DNA of 55,648 nucleotides from JBHENC01 sp051000345 (GCA_051000345.1 JBPCOJ010000124.1:1-55648); one strand, 5' to 3'. Positions 8,727 to 18,104 are shown, counted from the stretch's first letter. Translations and numbers: made by a program. Notes: generated by a model from the sequence alone, not told the origin.

Positions 8727-9173
8727 ATGCAAAATGAAATTGAACTGCGAGAGCGAGCCGATGCGGATGTTCCGACGAAGCTCACGTATCTGTTGATCGG
8801 CGGCGGCATCGGCGCGGTGCTGGCGCTTTTGTTTGCGCCCAAATCAGGCCATGAACTGCGCGGCGACCTCGCGGACGTAACGCGCAAAGGCGTTGACAAA
8901 ACACGCGAGGCCGCAACACAGGTCGGAGCTAAAGCGGGCGAGTATTACGGCGAAGCGCGCGAGCGTGCCGCCGATCTTTACACGGTCGCGGCGGACAAAG
9001 CGGGCGATATGGCAGACGCGGCGCGTGATGTCGCAGCGCGCAAAGGCACGCAGGTTTCCGCCGCCATCGAAGCGGGCAAGCAAGCGTACACGGAAGAAAA
9101 GCGCAAGACGGAATTGACCGGCCCCGCGCCGCACGCCGCGCCCACTTATTACGAGCGCGAAAGAGAAAGTTAA
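8727..9173 (+). CDS. YtxH domain-containing protein
   Basis: A 148-residue protein with one membrane segment (YLLIGGGIGAVLALLFAPKS, about 22-41) that ends in the characteristic LFAPKSG turn of the YtxH/GvpP family. The rest is a long, charged, Ala/Lys/Arg-rich helix with heptad character (about 45-125), likely a coiled coil. YtxH proteins are small general-stress envelope proteins of unknown mechanism. The next gene (9272) is another one-helix, coiled-coil protein, and such pairs (YtxH with a DUF948-like protein) are common. Both are probably in one operon ending at the hairpin at 9852. Confidence 0.85.
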   Translation: MQNEIELRERADADVPTKLTYLLIGGGIGAVLALLFAPKSGHELRGDLADVTRKGVDKTREAATQVGAKAGEYYGEARERAADLYTVAADKAGDMADAARDVAARKGTQVSAAIEAGKQAYTEEKRKTELTGPAPHAAPTYYERERES

Positions 9174-9271
9174 GGCAGTTCAATTGAACGCAGGCACGCG
9201 CGAAAGCAGCGCGCAGCGTTTTCATCATAAGAGGTTGAAAGACTTCGTTGACGATTTTTCCAGCTCTCCAA

Positions 9272-9823
9272 ATGAACATAGACGATCCGGCCTTCTGGGT
9301 GCTGGTTATCGTCGCCGTCTCGTTTCTCGTCATCGCCGCCGCGATGATTGCCGTCGCAGTCTTCGTCAGCCGCGCCGTCAAGACCGTCAAGCGTCTCGAA
9401 GAACGCGTCGAACCGCTTGTGCAAAAGGTGACGACTTTAAGCGAGCAGGGACAACAAATCGCCGCGCAGGGCAAGGAAATCGCCGAGCAGTTTCAAGTTA
9501 TGTCCGGCCATCTCGCAACTGCGACACGCAACTTCTCGGAATCCTTAGCGATCATCAAAGACGAAGTAAGCGAACTGAAACTGCTTGTCAGCGACACGGC
9601 TGTGACCGCGCGCGATAAGGTTGCGCTCGTCAGTCGCACCATTGACCAAACGCACCGGCAAGTGTCGCAGACCACGACCTTCATTCAAGCGAGAGTAATA
9701 GAGCCTGCGCGCGAGATTGCCGCGATTATGGCGGGCTTTCGTCGCGGCCTCGAAGTTCTCGTTGCGCCCGCGCCGAAGCCCATCGATCAAACTTATGGAG
9801 AAGATGAAATGTTCATCGGTTGA
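9272..9823 (+). CDS. DUF948-like membrane-anchored coiled-coil protein
   Basis: This 183-residue protein has one N-terminal membrane helix (about 8-32, FWVLVIVAVSFLVIAAAMIA). Heptad-like sequence follows (VKRLEERVEPLVQKVTTLSEQG) and continues through about 150, as in DUF948/YoxC-type proteins. There is no enzymatic motif. The start is uncertain: the ATG at 9272 places the helix close to the N-terminus, while an upstream TTG at 9248 has an AAGAGG 13 bases before it. Its position directly after the YtxH-like gene suggests a shared envelope or stress role. Confidence 0.7.
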   Translation: MNIDDPAFWVLVIVAVSFLVIAAAMIAVAVFVSRAVKTVKRLEERVEPLVQKVTTLSEQGQQIAAQGKEIAEQFQVMSGHLATATRNFSESLAIIKDEVSELKLLVSDTAVTARDKVALVSRTIDQTHRQVSQTTTFIQARVIEPAREIAAIMAGFRRGLEVLVAPAPKPIDQTYGEDEMFIG

Positions 9824-9851
9824 ACCTTTTAACATTCATCGTGGCAACAAG

Positions 9852-9896
9852 CCCGAATCATTCTTCTCCGCACGGACGAGCATGATTCGGGTTTTT
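9852..9896 (+). terminator. Rho-independent terminator
   Basis: CCCGAATCAT (9852-9861) and ATGATTCGGG (9882-9891) form a perfect 10-bp stem around a 20-base loop, and TTTTT follows at 9892-9896. It closes the YtxH/DUF948-like unit and separates it from ileS. Confidence 0.85.
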
Positions 9897-10070
9897 CATT
9901 GAGCGAGGAAGCGGAAAGCGAGTCAAAGAGCAGGAAGCCCGGAAACGATTTATCGCGCGGCGCTCTTTGTCGCGCAAGATGCTTCTACGCTACTATTACT
10001 TTTTCACGCATCGAACAATCAATCGAACGTCGAAGTGCGATGCGCTTGAATCGGAAAGCGAAGGGATTTT

Positions 10071-13000
10071 ATGTCCACCGAAACGCCGCTTGAACTAAAG
10101 AAGACGGTTAATCTACCGAAAACGAATTTCGCGCAGAAGGCCAACCTCGCGCAGATGGAACCCGCGCGTTTGAAGCGTTGGGCGGAACTCGATCTTTACA
10201 ACATGATCCGCCGCGCCCGCGATGGACAGGAAAAGTTTATTCTGCACGATGGCCCGCCGTATGCTAATTCCGACATTCACATCGGCACGGCGCTCAATAA
10301 AATCCTCAAGGACTTCGTCGTTAAATCGCGGACGATGATGGGCTTCGATGCGCCGTATGTTCCCGGCTTCGATTGTCATGGACTTCCGATTGAGCTTTAC
10401 GTGGACAAAAAGCTCGGCGCGAAGAAAGCCAACATGCCCGCCGTCAGCGTGCGCCGCGCCTGCCGCGAACATGCGGCGGAAGCTTTGAAACGTCAAACAA
10501 AAGATTTCCAAAGGCTCGGCGTGCTGGGCGCTTGGGATGATCCTTATATGACGATGTCGAACGGCTACGAAGCGGAAACGGCGCGCATGTTCGGGCGCTT
10601 CGTCGAGCGCGGCTACGCGTACAAGGGCGCGCGGCCTGTTTACTGGTGCATACACGATCAAACGGCGCTCGCCGAAGCCGAAGTCGAATACGCGGAGCAC
10701 ACAAGCCCGTCTGTCTATGTGAAATTTCCACTCGCTGATGATCCGGCGGCAATTGATCCGGCACTCGCGGGACGCAAAGTCTTTTTTCTCATCTGGACGA
10801 CAACGCCATGGACGCTGCCCGCGAATTTGGGCATCGCCGTTAATCCTGTGTTTGAATACGCGGCGATTGAAAACAATGATGAGGTTTACATTGTCGCGTC
10901 GGAATTAGTTGAAGCGGTTGCGGCAAAGTGCGGCATCGGCGAGCGCGGCGCGAACGATGAATTGATCGCGCCGAATGTTCTCGCGCGTTTTCCCGGCGCG
11001 CGGCTTGACCGTTTGCAGTGTCGGCACGCGTGGCTTGATCGCCCGTCGCTCGTGATGCTCGGCGAGCACGTTACTTTGGGCGGCGAAGCGGACGCGGAAA
11101 CCGAACTCGATGTAAAGGAAGCGCGCGATAAAAAAAGCACCGGCAAAGGTGCTGGCACGGGTTGCGTGCATACCGCGCCCGGACACGGCCACGACGACTT
11201 TGTGATAGGCCAGCGTTACGGCCTAGAAGTTTATTGCCCTGTGGACAATGCCGGGCGCTTTCTCCCGGAAGTCGAACATTTCGCGGGCGAGCGCGTGTTC
11301 GACGCGAATCCGAAGATTGTTGCATTTTTGCGTGAACAGGGCGCGTTGCTTTTCACGGAGAACTACGCGCATCGCTACCCGCACTGCTGGCGCTGCCATA
11401 ATCCTGTTATCTTTCGCGCGACGCCGCAGTGGTTCATCTCGCTGGACGCAGTGTCCGCCGCCGCGTCGAATGAAGTTGAAACGGACGAAGACGGGCGTTA
11501 TCGCAGCAATTATACGGAGAACGAACCGGACGCCGCGCCGCGCTCTTTGCGTGAAGGCGCGCTGGCAGAGATCGAGCGCGTGAAATGGATTCCGTCGTGG
11601 GGCAGAGATCGTATGCGCAATATGCTGCACGGGCGTCCCGATTGGTGCATCTCGCGCCAACGCGTATGGGGCGTGCCGATTCCTGTTTTCTACTGCAACG
11701 CCTGCAATGAAACGATTGCCGAGCCTGCGCTCATACGCCGCGTTGCCGACATCTTCGAGCGTGAGACGGTGGATGTGTGGTACACGCGTGAAGCCAGCGA
11801 ACTGTTGCCGGAGAATTTCAAATGCCCGAAATGCGAGGGCGCAGAGTTTACGAAGGAGACTGATATTCTCGACGTATGGTTCGATAGCGGCGTGTCTTCC
11901 ATCGAAGTATTGGAGAAGCGCGAAGGCTTGCGCTGGCCTGCCGATCTTTATCTCGAAGGCGGCGATCAATATCGCGGTTGGTTCAATTCGTCCTTGATGC
12001 TCGGGCTTGCCGCGCATGACCGCGCGCCGTATCACACCGTTTTGACGCACGGCTGGACGGTTGACGGACAGGGCAAGGCGATGCACAAATCTGCGGGCAA
12101 CGCCGTGTCGCCCAATGAAGTAATCAAAGAATCGGGCGCGGAGATTCTTCGCCTGTGGTGCGCTTCAACCGATTACCACGAAGACATGCGCCTCTCGCCG
12201 GAAATCTTGCAGCGCGTTTCGGACGCTTACCGCAAGATGCGCAACACGGCGCGCTTTGCGCTCGGCAATCTGCACGGCTTCGAGCCTCTGCGCGATTCAG
12301 TTTCGACAGAAGAGATGTCGGAGATTGATGCTTGGGCGCTTGGCGAACTGGATGCGTTGATCGGGCGCGTGTGCAAGGCTTACGAGACTTACGAGTTTCA
12401 TCTGGCGTATCAGGCGCTCTACCATTTCTGCACCGTGACGCTTTCGGCGCGCTACTTCGACATCATCAAGGATCGCCTGTACACAGCCGCGCCGCGCAAC
12501 ATCGCGCGCCGCTCGGCGCAAACGGCGCTCTACAAAATCAGCGATGCGCTTGCCCGCTTGCTCGCGCCGATTCTCGTTTTTACCGCCGATGAAATTTGGG
12601 AGAACATGGCGACAACAAAAGCGGGCGGTGACGAAACGGATAGGCACGCCGCCAACGCTGACGATGGTGTTGCCGCATCGGTTCATCTCGCAGAATTTCC
12701 TGTTGCCGCATACGCGAAAGACGTTGAGATGAGCGCGCGTTGGGAACGCATCTTCGAGGTTCGAGATGTGGTGTTGCGTGCGCTAGAAGAAGCACGCATG
12801 GCGAAAGTTATCGGCAGCGGATTGGAAGCGCGCGTCGAACTCTCCGCCACAGAAGAAATTTACAATTTGCTCGAACGCTATGAAGATGAGTTGCGTTATA
12901 TTTTCATCGTTTCGCAGGTTGAGGTTCTTCGCGCAGAAGAAGGACAAGCGACTGATGCTGTGAGCGTAAACATCGAACGCGCTGAAGGTGAAAAGTGCGA

Positions 13001-13112
13001 GCGATGCTGGAACTATTCCGTGCGTGTCGGCGAATCCGCGCGCTATCCGACGGCGTGCGAACGTTGCGTGGCGGCGCTTGCAGAAATCGAAGAAGGAGCG
13101 GGTGCATCGTGA
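10071..13112 (+). CDS. ileS: Isoleucyl-tRNA synthetase
   Basis: IleRS charges tRNA-Ile and edits valine. The 1,013-residue class I synthetase shows the HIGH-type motif HIGT at 70-73 inside GPPYANSDIHIG. The CP1 editing domain spans about 190-420 and includes TWTTPWTLPAN-like sequence (IWTTTPWTLPAN). The KMSKS-type loop reads GKAMHKSAGN (M671, K673, S674). A C-terminal zinc site has CERC at 976-979 and 996-999. It is longer than the usual 930-940 residues because of small insertions (for example, a charged stretch near 345). The start at 10071 is preceded by AAGGGA. The gene overlaps lspA by four bases, making translational coupling likely. Confidence 0.98.
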   Translation: MSTETPLELKKTVNLPKTNFAQKANLAQMEPARLKRWAELDLYNMIRRARDGQEKFILHDGPPYANSDIHIGTALNKILKDFVVKSRTMMGFDAPYVPGFDCHGLPIELYVDKKLGAKKANMPAVSVRRACREHAAEALKRQTKDFQRLGVLGAWDDPYMTMSNGYEAETARMFGRFVERGYAYKGARPVYWCIHDQTALAEAEVEYAEHTSPSVYVKFPLADDPAAIDPALAGRKVFFLIWTTTPWTLPANLGIAVNPVFEYAAIENNDEVYIVASELVEAVAAKCGIGERGANDELIAPNVLARFPGARLDRLQCRHAWLDRPSLVMLGEHVTLGGEADAETELDVKEARDKKSTGKGAGTGCVHTAPGHGHDDFVIGQRYGLEVYCPVDNAGRFLPEVEHFAGERVFDANPKIVAFLREQGALLFTENYAHRYPHCWRCHNPVIFRATPQWFISLDAVSAAASNEVETDEDGRYRSNYTENEPDAAPRSLREGALAEIERVKWIPSWGRDRMRNMLHGRPDWCISRQRVWGVPIPVFYCNACNETIAEPALIRRVADIFERETVDVWYTREASELLPENFKCPKCEGAEFTKETDILDVWFDSGVSSIEVLEKREGLRWPADLYLEGGDQYRGWFNSSLMLGLAAHDRAPYHTVLTHGWTVDGQGKAMHKSAGNAVSPNEVIKESGAEILRLWCASTDYHEDMRLSPEILQRVSDAYRKMRNTARFALGNLHGFEPLRDSVSTEEMSEIDAWALGELDALIGRVCKAYETYEFHLAYQALYHFCTVTLSARYFDIIKDRLYTAAPRNIARRSAQTALYKISDALARLLAPILVFTADEIWENMATTKAGGDETDRHAANADDGVAASVHLAEFPVAAYAKDVEMSARWERIFEVRDVVLRALEEARMAKVIGSGLEARVELSATEEIYNLLERYEDELRYIFIVSQVEVLRAEEGQATDAVSVNIERAEGEKCERCWNYSVRVGESARYPTACERCVAALAEIEEGAGAS

Positions 13113-13624
13113 ACCGCGAACGAATGGGCTGGCGCGCGGCCTACCTTATCGCCGCGTTCGGCATCTACATGACGGATCAAATGAGCAAGGCGTGGGCTGT
13201 GCGCGCGCTGCGTCACGGCGAAGACCGCGACGTTATTCCCGGTTTGCTTTCGTTCGTGTACGCGGAGAATCCCGGCATCGCGTTCGGGCAGTTGCAGGGC
13301 GGCGGACAATTCGGGCGCTGGTTCTTTGTCATGCTGGCGGCTTTGGCGGCTTTAGCGGTGCTCGTTTATTTCTGGCGCACCACACGCATGGACGACAGAG
13401 TGCTCGGCGCATGTGCGTTATTGCTCGCAGGAATATTGGGCAATTTAACTGATCGCGCGCGGCTCGGCTACGTCGTCGATTTTATACTCGCGTATTACCG
13501 TTCGTTTCACTGGCCTGTCTTTAACGTCGCCGACATGAGCATTTGCGCGGGCGCGCTGCTCTTGATCTGTGATCTGTTTTTGGAAGGAAGGCAGAAAACA
13601 GTTGTCATTCTCAGTAATCAGTAA
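13109..13624 (+). CDS. lspA: Lipoprotein signal peptidase (signal peptidase II)
   Basis: LspA cleaves the signal peptide of diacylglyceryl-modified prolipoproteins in the inner membrane. The 171-residue product has four membrane helices and both catalytic-aspartate motifs, GNLTDRARLGYVVDF and FNVADMSICAG. I chose the GTG at 13109, which overlaps the ileS stop as GTGA and has AAGGAG at 13093-13098; the ORF upstream lies inside ileS. The last codons and stop lie in an ACTGA-rich repeat stretch that continues into the spacer before lgt. With ileS upstream and lgt downstream this is a standard lipoprotein-processing cluster. Confidence 0.97.
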   Translation: MNRERMGWRAAYLIAAFGIYMTDQMSKAWAVRALRHGEDRDVIPGLLSFVYAENPGIAFGQLQGGGQFGRWFFVMLAALAALAVLVYFWRTTRMDDRVLGACALLLAGILGNLTDRARLGYVVDFILAYYRSFHWPVFNVADMSICAGALLLICDLFLEGRQKTVVILSNQ

Positions 13625-13696
13625 AAGCGCCCTGCTTATAACTGATTGCTGTTAATTTCAACTGAAAACTCATGACTGAAAGCTGATAACTGAACA
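13625..13696. repeat. ACTGA-rich intergenic repeat between lspA and lgt
   Basis: The 72-bp spacer holds several copies of ACTGA or its complement (AACTGATTGC, AACTGAAAACT, GACTGAAAGC, TAACTGAAC). Similar CAGTTTTCAGT-type sequence occurs in the gaps at 30345-30380, 31611-31645 and 41757-41837. It appears to be a dispersed, degenerate intergenic repeat; no protein-coding role is visible. Confidence 0.5.
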
Positions 13697-14539
13697 ATGT
13701 ATCCAGAGATTTTTCGCATCGGCAATTTTCCGATCAACACTTACGGCGTGCTGCTGGCGACGGCTTTTCTTGTGGCCTTGCTCGTCGCCGCGCGGCTGGC
13801 GGCGCGAGATGGATTGCCGCGCGAAAGGATTTACGATCTCGGTTTGTGGATGCTGCTTGCGGCAATCGTCGGCTCGAAGCTGTTGTTATTGTGGGTCGAG
13901 CCGGAATACCGCGCGAATCCTTTGCATCTCCTCTCGCTCGATTTTCTGCGTTCGGGCGGCGTCTTTTACGGCGGCTTGATCGGCGCAGTCCTGACGGGCT
14001 ATGTGCTCGTGCGGCGTTATGAATTGCCCTGGTGGAGAACGGCGGACGCGTTTGCGCCGGGCATCGCTCTCGGTCAAGCGATTGGAAGGCAGGGTTGTTT
14101 TGCTGCCGGTTGCTGCTGGGGCAAGCCGACACATTTGCCTTGGGGCGTGCGCTTCTCCGCGCTCGGACATCAAATCACGGGTGTCCCCGTTGACGTTGAT
14201 ATTCATCCGACGCAGCTTTACGAATCCTTCGCCGCGCTCCTCATCTTTTTCTTTCTGCTCTGGTTGCACAAACGAAAACGCTTCAACGGTCAGATCATAC
14301 TTTCTTACGCGGTGCTTTACAGCATCACGCGCTTTCTGATCGAATTCTTGCGCGACGATCCGCGCGGCGACATCTGGGGGCTGACCACGCTCACGCATCT
14401 TTCCACGTCGCAACTCATCAGCTTGATTATCGGCATCGGCGCGCTCGTCATACTTCTCTTGCGCCGTCGCCATAGCGCATCTTCACAGCCTGAAGAAAAC
14501 GAGGCAGCGCGCTCCGCCGCCAGCCACGCGCGCGTGTGA
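13697..14539 (+). CDS. lgt: Prolipoprotein diacylglyceryl transferase
   Basis: Lgt transfers diacylglycerol from phosphatidylglycerol to the lipobox cysteine, the step before LspA. The 280-residue integral membrane protein has seven helices and the family signature GQAIGRQGCFAAGCCWGKPT with its essential Gly/Arg/Asn-type segment (here Gly-Arg-Gln-Gly-Cys). HPTQLYES and RFLIEFLRDD appear later in the chain. The C-terminal 25 residues (EENEAARSAASHARV) form a polar cytoplasmic tail. It sits 72 bp after lspA and 72 bp before the rluD-like start at 14612. Several predicted lipoproteins in the window would be its substrates. Confidence 0.97.
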   Translation: MYPEIFRIGNFPINTYGVLLATAFLVALLVAARLAARDGLPRERIYDLGLWMLLAAIVGSKLLLLWVEPEYRANPLHLLSLDFLRSGGVFYGGLIGAVLTGYVLVRRYELPWWRTADAFAPGIALGQAIGRQGCFAAGCCWGKPTHLPWGVRFSALGHQITGVPVDVDIHPTQLYESFAALLIFFFLLWLHKRKRFNGQIILSYAVLYSITRFLIEFLRDDPRGDIWGLTTLTHLSTSQLISLIIGIGALVILLLRRRHSASSQPEENEAARSAASHARV

Positions 14540-14611
14540 GAAACAAACAATTTCATGACGCGCGCTGCAACGAAAATGCTGCGACGAAAACAACGCAACG
14601 AAAATGCTGCG

Positions 14612-15595
14612 ATGAGCGATGAGGAAACAGGAAATTCTGCGGAGACGCTCACGCTTCGCGTTCCCGAAACGGAATCCGGCGCGCGTCTCGATGCTTATCT
14701 CGCCGCGCGCGTCAAAGACTTCAGCCGCGCGCGCATCAAGCGGCTAATCGAAGACGGCGACGTGATAATTGCAGGCCGCGCTGACGTAAAGCCTTCATAT
14801 AAACTTCACGCGCATGATGAAATCGAAATCGAACTCAATTCTCCGCTTGCGAGCAACTTTGCGCCCGAAAATATTCCCGTCGAAATCGTTTACGAAGACG
14901 GCGATATTGCAGTCGTCAACAAGCCCGCCGGACTCGTCGTGCATCCGGGCGCAGGGCAAGCATCCGGTACGCTCGCCAACGCGCTCGCTCATCGCTTTCA
15001 GAATCTGCCCGTGCGCGGCGCGAGTCTAATTCAGCAATCGCGTCCGGGCATCGTGCATCGCCTCGACAAAGACACGTCAGGCTTGATCGTCGTCGCGCGC
15101 AATCTTAAGGCGCACGAAAACTTGAGCGACCAATTTCGCAACCGCGAAGTTTTCAAAAACTATGTCGCGCTCGTTCACGGGCGCGTCGCAGAGGACGCGG
15201 GGCGCATAGACCAACCCATCGCGCGCGATCCTTCGCGGCGCACGCGCATGGCTGTGGTGCGCGGCGGGCGTCCGGCGCTGACTCTGTACCGTGTGCGGCA
15301 GCGATTCGAGCGCTTCACGCTGCTCGATGTCGAAATCAAAACGGGGCGCACGCATCAGATCAGAGTGCATTTGGAGTGGCTGAAGCATCCTGTCGTGAGC
15401 GATAAAACTTACGGCGGCGGGCGCGACTGCAATTTGTCGGATGTGCCGCAGTTGCGCGCGCGGCTGGCAGCGCTTGACAGGCAATTTCTTCATGCCGAAA
15501 AACTAAGTTTCCGACATCCGCAGAGCGGCGAGAAGTTGAGTTTCACAGCCGCTTTGCCCGCCGCGCTCGCGGAGTTTCTAGACTATCTCGCATAA
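14612..15595 (+). CDS. rluD: RluA/RluD-family 23S rRNA pseudouridine synthase
   Basis: This 327-residue protein has an N-terminal S4 RNA-binding domain (LDAYLAARVKDFSRARIKR, about residues 26-80). The RluA catalytic domain follows, with RPGIVHRLDKDTSGLIVVAR; its aspartate in HRLDKDTSG is the catalytic nucleophile. GRTHQIRVHL follows later. This architecture matches RluD, which modifies helix 69 of 23S rRNA; paralogues RluC/RluB cannot be excluded. An ATG at 14555 would add 19 residues of basic, low-quality sequence, so I prefer 14612, although neither has a clear RBS. It is the last gene of the ileS-lspA-lgt run, as in many bacteria. Confidence 0.93.
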   Translation: MSDEETGNSAETLTLRVPETESGARLDAYLAARVKDFSRARIKRLIEDGDVIIAGRADVKPSYKLHAHDEIEIELNSPLASNFAPENIPVEIVYEDGDIAVVNKPAGLVVHPGAGQASGTLANALAHRFQNLPVRGASLIQQSRPGIVHRLDKDTSGLIVVARNLKAHENLSDQFRNREVFKNYVALVHGRVAEDAGRIDQPIARDPSRRTRMAVVRGGRPALTLYRVRQRFERFTLLDVEIKTGRTHQIRVHLEWLKHPVVSDKTYGGGRDCNLSDVPQLRARLAALDRQFLHAEKLSFRHPQSGEKLSFTAALPAALAEFLDYLA

Positions 15596-15748
15596 AGCAT
15601 CGCCGCCTTTTTGCTTCATCGCACCGCAAGCATTCGGCCTGTGTTCCGCAGCACAAAGGCAACGAGCCTTTGCGCGCGCGGCATCAAAGCCGTTGCGTTT
15701 CAAGACTACCGGCATCCTTCGCACGGATTCAATTCAATCGTAACTTTT

Positions 15749-16789
15749 ATGAGAACTCCGCTTTATTTATCGCTTTTACTGCTTGCGCTTTTTGCCTGCG
15801 CAGCCGTTTCTAACAATGCTCCGGCGCAGGCGCAACAACAGCCGCAAAAAAAAGCCGCTTCGCCGACACCGACGCCCGTGCCGCAGGATCAAGACCAAAT
15901 CTCCGTCATCACGCGCCGCGTGCGTTTGCCGATCACCGTGCTCGACAAAAAAGGCCAACTCGTGCCGGGACTCAAGGCTTCCGATTTTCAGATTTTCGAG
16001 GACAAGCAATTACAGCAAATCGAATCCTTCGCAGACGAGCGCGAGAGCTTGCCGCTTTACATCGGCATACTGATGGACACGTCGCCCTCTGTCGCGGGCA
16101 AACTCAAATTCGAGCAGGAGGCCGCGAAGAATTTTATTTACACTGTGACGCGTCCTCGCAAAGACCGCGCCGCCTTCGTTACCTTCGACGATGAAATCAA
16201 GCTGCGGCAAGATTTCACGGACAAGCCGGACTCGCTGGCGCGTGCCGTCGATGGAGTAAAAAAGCTCGGCGCTAAAACTTTGTTCTATGACGCCGTCTGG
16301 CAATTCTGCGATGAAAAAATGCGCAGTATGCCGGGACGCCGAGTGCTTGTCGTTATCACGGACGGCGACGATAGCAACTATAGCCGCGCCACGCTACGCG
16401 ACGCGATAGACATTGCGCAGCGCACAGAGACGACGATTTTCGCCATCTCCACCAAAGCCGGATTTCTCGCCACAGTGCCGGGCGTGGAAGCAGGGCAAGT
16501 CAACAGCGCAGTTGATCGTGACCTCGAAAAACTATGCGAGGAAACGGGCGGCGCGGCCTTTTTCAACGGCGACATGCTCGCGTTGGAACGCTCATTCGAC
16601 AAAGTGCAAAAGGAATTGCGCACGCAGTACATACTGACATACAGGCCGACGAACGAGCGTTACGACGGGCAGTTTCGCCGCATCGACGTGAAGCTTGCGA
16701 ATGGCAGCAACAATCTTAAACTGCGAACGAGGCGCGGCTACACGGCGCTTCCAAACGAAACATCTGCGCCCGCGCCTGTCAGACGATAA
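15749..16789 (+). CDS. VWFA-related Acidobacterial domain protein
   Basis: A 346-residue exported protein. The ATG at 15749 gives a signal peptide (MRTPLYLSLLLLALFACAAV). A Pro/Thr/Gln linker (PTPTPVPQDQD) follows, then RLPITVLDKKGQLVPGL, the short beta region typical of the family. The VWFA domain has a MIDAS-like MDTSPSV at about 110 and VLVVITDGDDSN near 200. It ends with RTQYILTYRPTN, the conserved closing strand. The upstream 46 codons of the open frame start at TTG and have no signal, so they are excluded. A second VWFA gene follows after 46 bp, suggesting tandem duplication and cotranscription. Confidence 0.88.
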   Translation: MRTPLYLSLLLLALFACAAVSNNAPAQAQQQPQKKAASPTPTPVPQDQDQISVITRRVRLPITVLDKKGQLVPGLKASDFQIFEDKQLQQIESFADERESLPLYIGILMDTSPSVAGKLKFEQEAAKNFIYTVTRPRKDRAAFVTFDDEIKLRQDFTDKPDSLARAVDGVKKLGAKTLFYDAVWQFCDEKMRSMPGRRVLVVITDGDDSNYSRATLRDAIDIAQRTETTIFAISTKAGFLATVPGVEAGQVNSAVDRDLEKLCEETGGAAFFNGDMLALERSFDKVQKELRTQYILTYRPTNERYDGQFRRIDVKLANGSNNLKLRTRRGYTALPNETSAPAPVRR

Positions 16790-16835
16790 AAAATTTTAGA
16801 CGCTAAAGTTTTTCAAAGTAGTGGTAGTAACACAA

Positions 16836-18104
16836 ATGCTTTTTCAAAAATTATCGAGACGATTCATCGCGTTTCTTCTGCTCGCAGTTTTTCTGGCTGG
16901 CGTTGCCTTTGTGCGTGTCGCGACAATTAGCGCGCAAAGTAAAAGCGCCGCGCCGAACGCAAATCGCCCACGCCGCACAAACGACGCGCCGACACCGCAG
17001 CAGCAGCAACAAACATCCGCGACGCCGCAAGCCTCTCCGACGCCGCCCGCAAGTGCTTCGCCGCAAGCAACGCCGAAGGACGAAGAAGTAGGGCAGGATG
17101 ACGGCGAAGTGGTGCGCGTCGAATCGAATTTAACGAACGTGCTGTTTACCGCGACGGACAAACAGCGGCGCTTTTTCGACAAGCTCAAGCAAAGCGACAT
17201 ACGCGTGCTCGAAGACGGGCAGCCGCAACAGATTTTCACTTTTCAAACGCAAGTCGATCTGCCGCTCTCGCTCGCAATCCTGATTGACACCAGCGGCTCG
17301 CAAATCAATACGCTGCCCGATGAAAAAGAGGCCGCGCGCGATTTTGTCGATCAGGTCGTGCGCCCTGCAAAAGATGAAGCCGCAGTCGTTTCATTCACGG
17401 GCGAAGCGACGCTCGAACAAGGCTTGTCCGGCAATGTCGCGCGCGTGCGCCGCGCAATAGACAAAATCGAATACGTGAACCCGTCCGGCTACACAAAGAA
17501 CGGGCCGCCGTCGTCTTCTTCGAGCATTCCCGGCAGGCCACCCGTTTACGGAACGCCGCCACTGTCCGGCGGTAATCAATCGCTCGCCGGTTCGACGGCG
17601 ATATGGGATGCGCTCTGGATTACATCCGACGAAGTGCTCGCCGAAGCGCCGGAGCGCACACGCCGCGCCATCATTCTCGTCACGGACGGCGTTAACACGA
17701 GCGGCCAAAAAAAGCTGCGCGAAGCCGTTGACCGCGCGATTAAAGCGGACGCGATTATCTACGCCGTCGGCATCGGCGACAGTTATCAATTCACGGGCGT
17801 TGACGAAGGCGCATTGCGCAAGGTAACGGAGCTAACAGGCGGGCGCGCTTATTTTCCGCGCAGCCCTTCGGAATTACGCGCCGCCTTTGCGCAGATTCAG
17901 CGCGATCTGCGCGAGCAGTATCTCGTCGCATATTCGCCGACGAACAAAACGCGCGACGGTTCATTTCGCCAGATTAAAATTGAAATCGCCGAGCCTGAAT
18001 TGCGCAAACAAAACTTGCGATTGACATACCGCGAAGGCTACTTTGCGAAGTCTGTGGATTCCATCTCACCGAAACCGCAGAACACGAAACGCCGCCGCTC
18101 GTAA
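16836..18104 (+). CDS. VWFA-related Acidobacterial domain protein
   Basis: A 422-residue secreted protein with an N-terminal signal (RRFIAFLLLAVFLAGVAFV). A long Pro/Thr/Gln/Ala linker to about residue 85 is followed by the VWFA domain. That domain has MIDAS IDTSGSQ at about 151 and AIILVTDGVNTS near 285. A proline/serine/glycine insertion (GPPSSSSSIPGRPP) lies between them at about 225-250. The end carries REQYLVAYSPTNKT and LTYREGYFAK. GTG at 16821 is an alternative start five codons upstream. It resembles the gene at 43437 more than its direct neighbour, in linker style and closing segment. Function unknown. Confidence 0.88.
   Translation: MLFQKLSRRFIAFLLLAVFLAGVAFVRVATISAQSKSAAPNANRPRRTNDAPTPQQQQQTSATPQASPTPPASASPQATPKDEEVGQDDGEVVRVESNLTNVLFTATDKQRRFFDKLKQSDIRVLEDGQPQQIFTFQTQVDLPLSLAILIDTSGSQINTLPDEKEAARDFVDQVVRPAKDEAAVVSFTGEATLEQGLSGNVARVRRAIDKIEYVNPSGYTKNGPPSSSSSIPGRPPVYGTPPLSGGNQSLAGSTAIWDALWITSDEVLAEAPERTRRAIILVTDGVNTSGQKKLREAVDRAIKADAIIYAVGIGDSYQFTGVDEGALRKVTELTGGRAYFPRSPSELRAAFAQIQRDLREQYLVAYSPTNKTRDGSFRQIKIEIAEPELRKQNLRLTYREGYFAKSVDSISPKPQNTKRRRS

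Noticed and set aside
11223..12086. A 287-codon minus-strand ORF inside ileS
   Set aside because: Antisense to the catalytic core of IleS; His/Arg-rich composition is typical of a shadow frame.
16981..17091. Pro/Thr/Gln-coding CAG and GCC runs as a microsatellite
   Set aside because: The repeats are explained by the low-complexity linker of the secreted VWFA protein and are not a separate DNA repeat.
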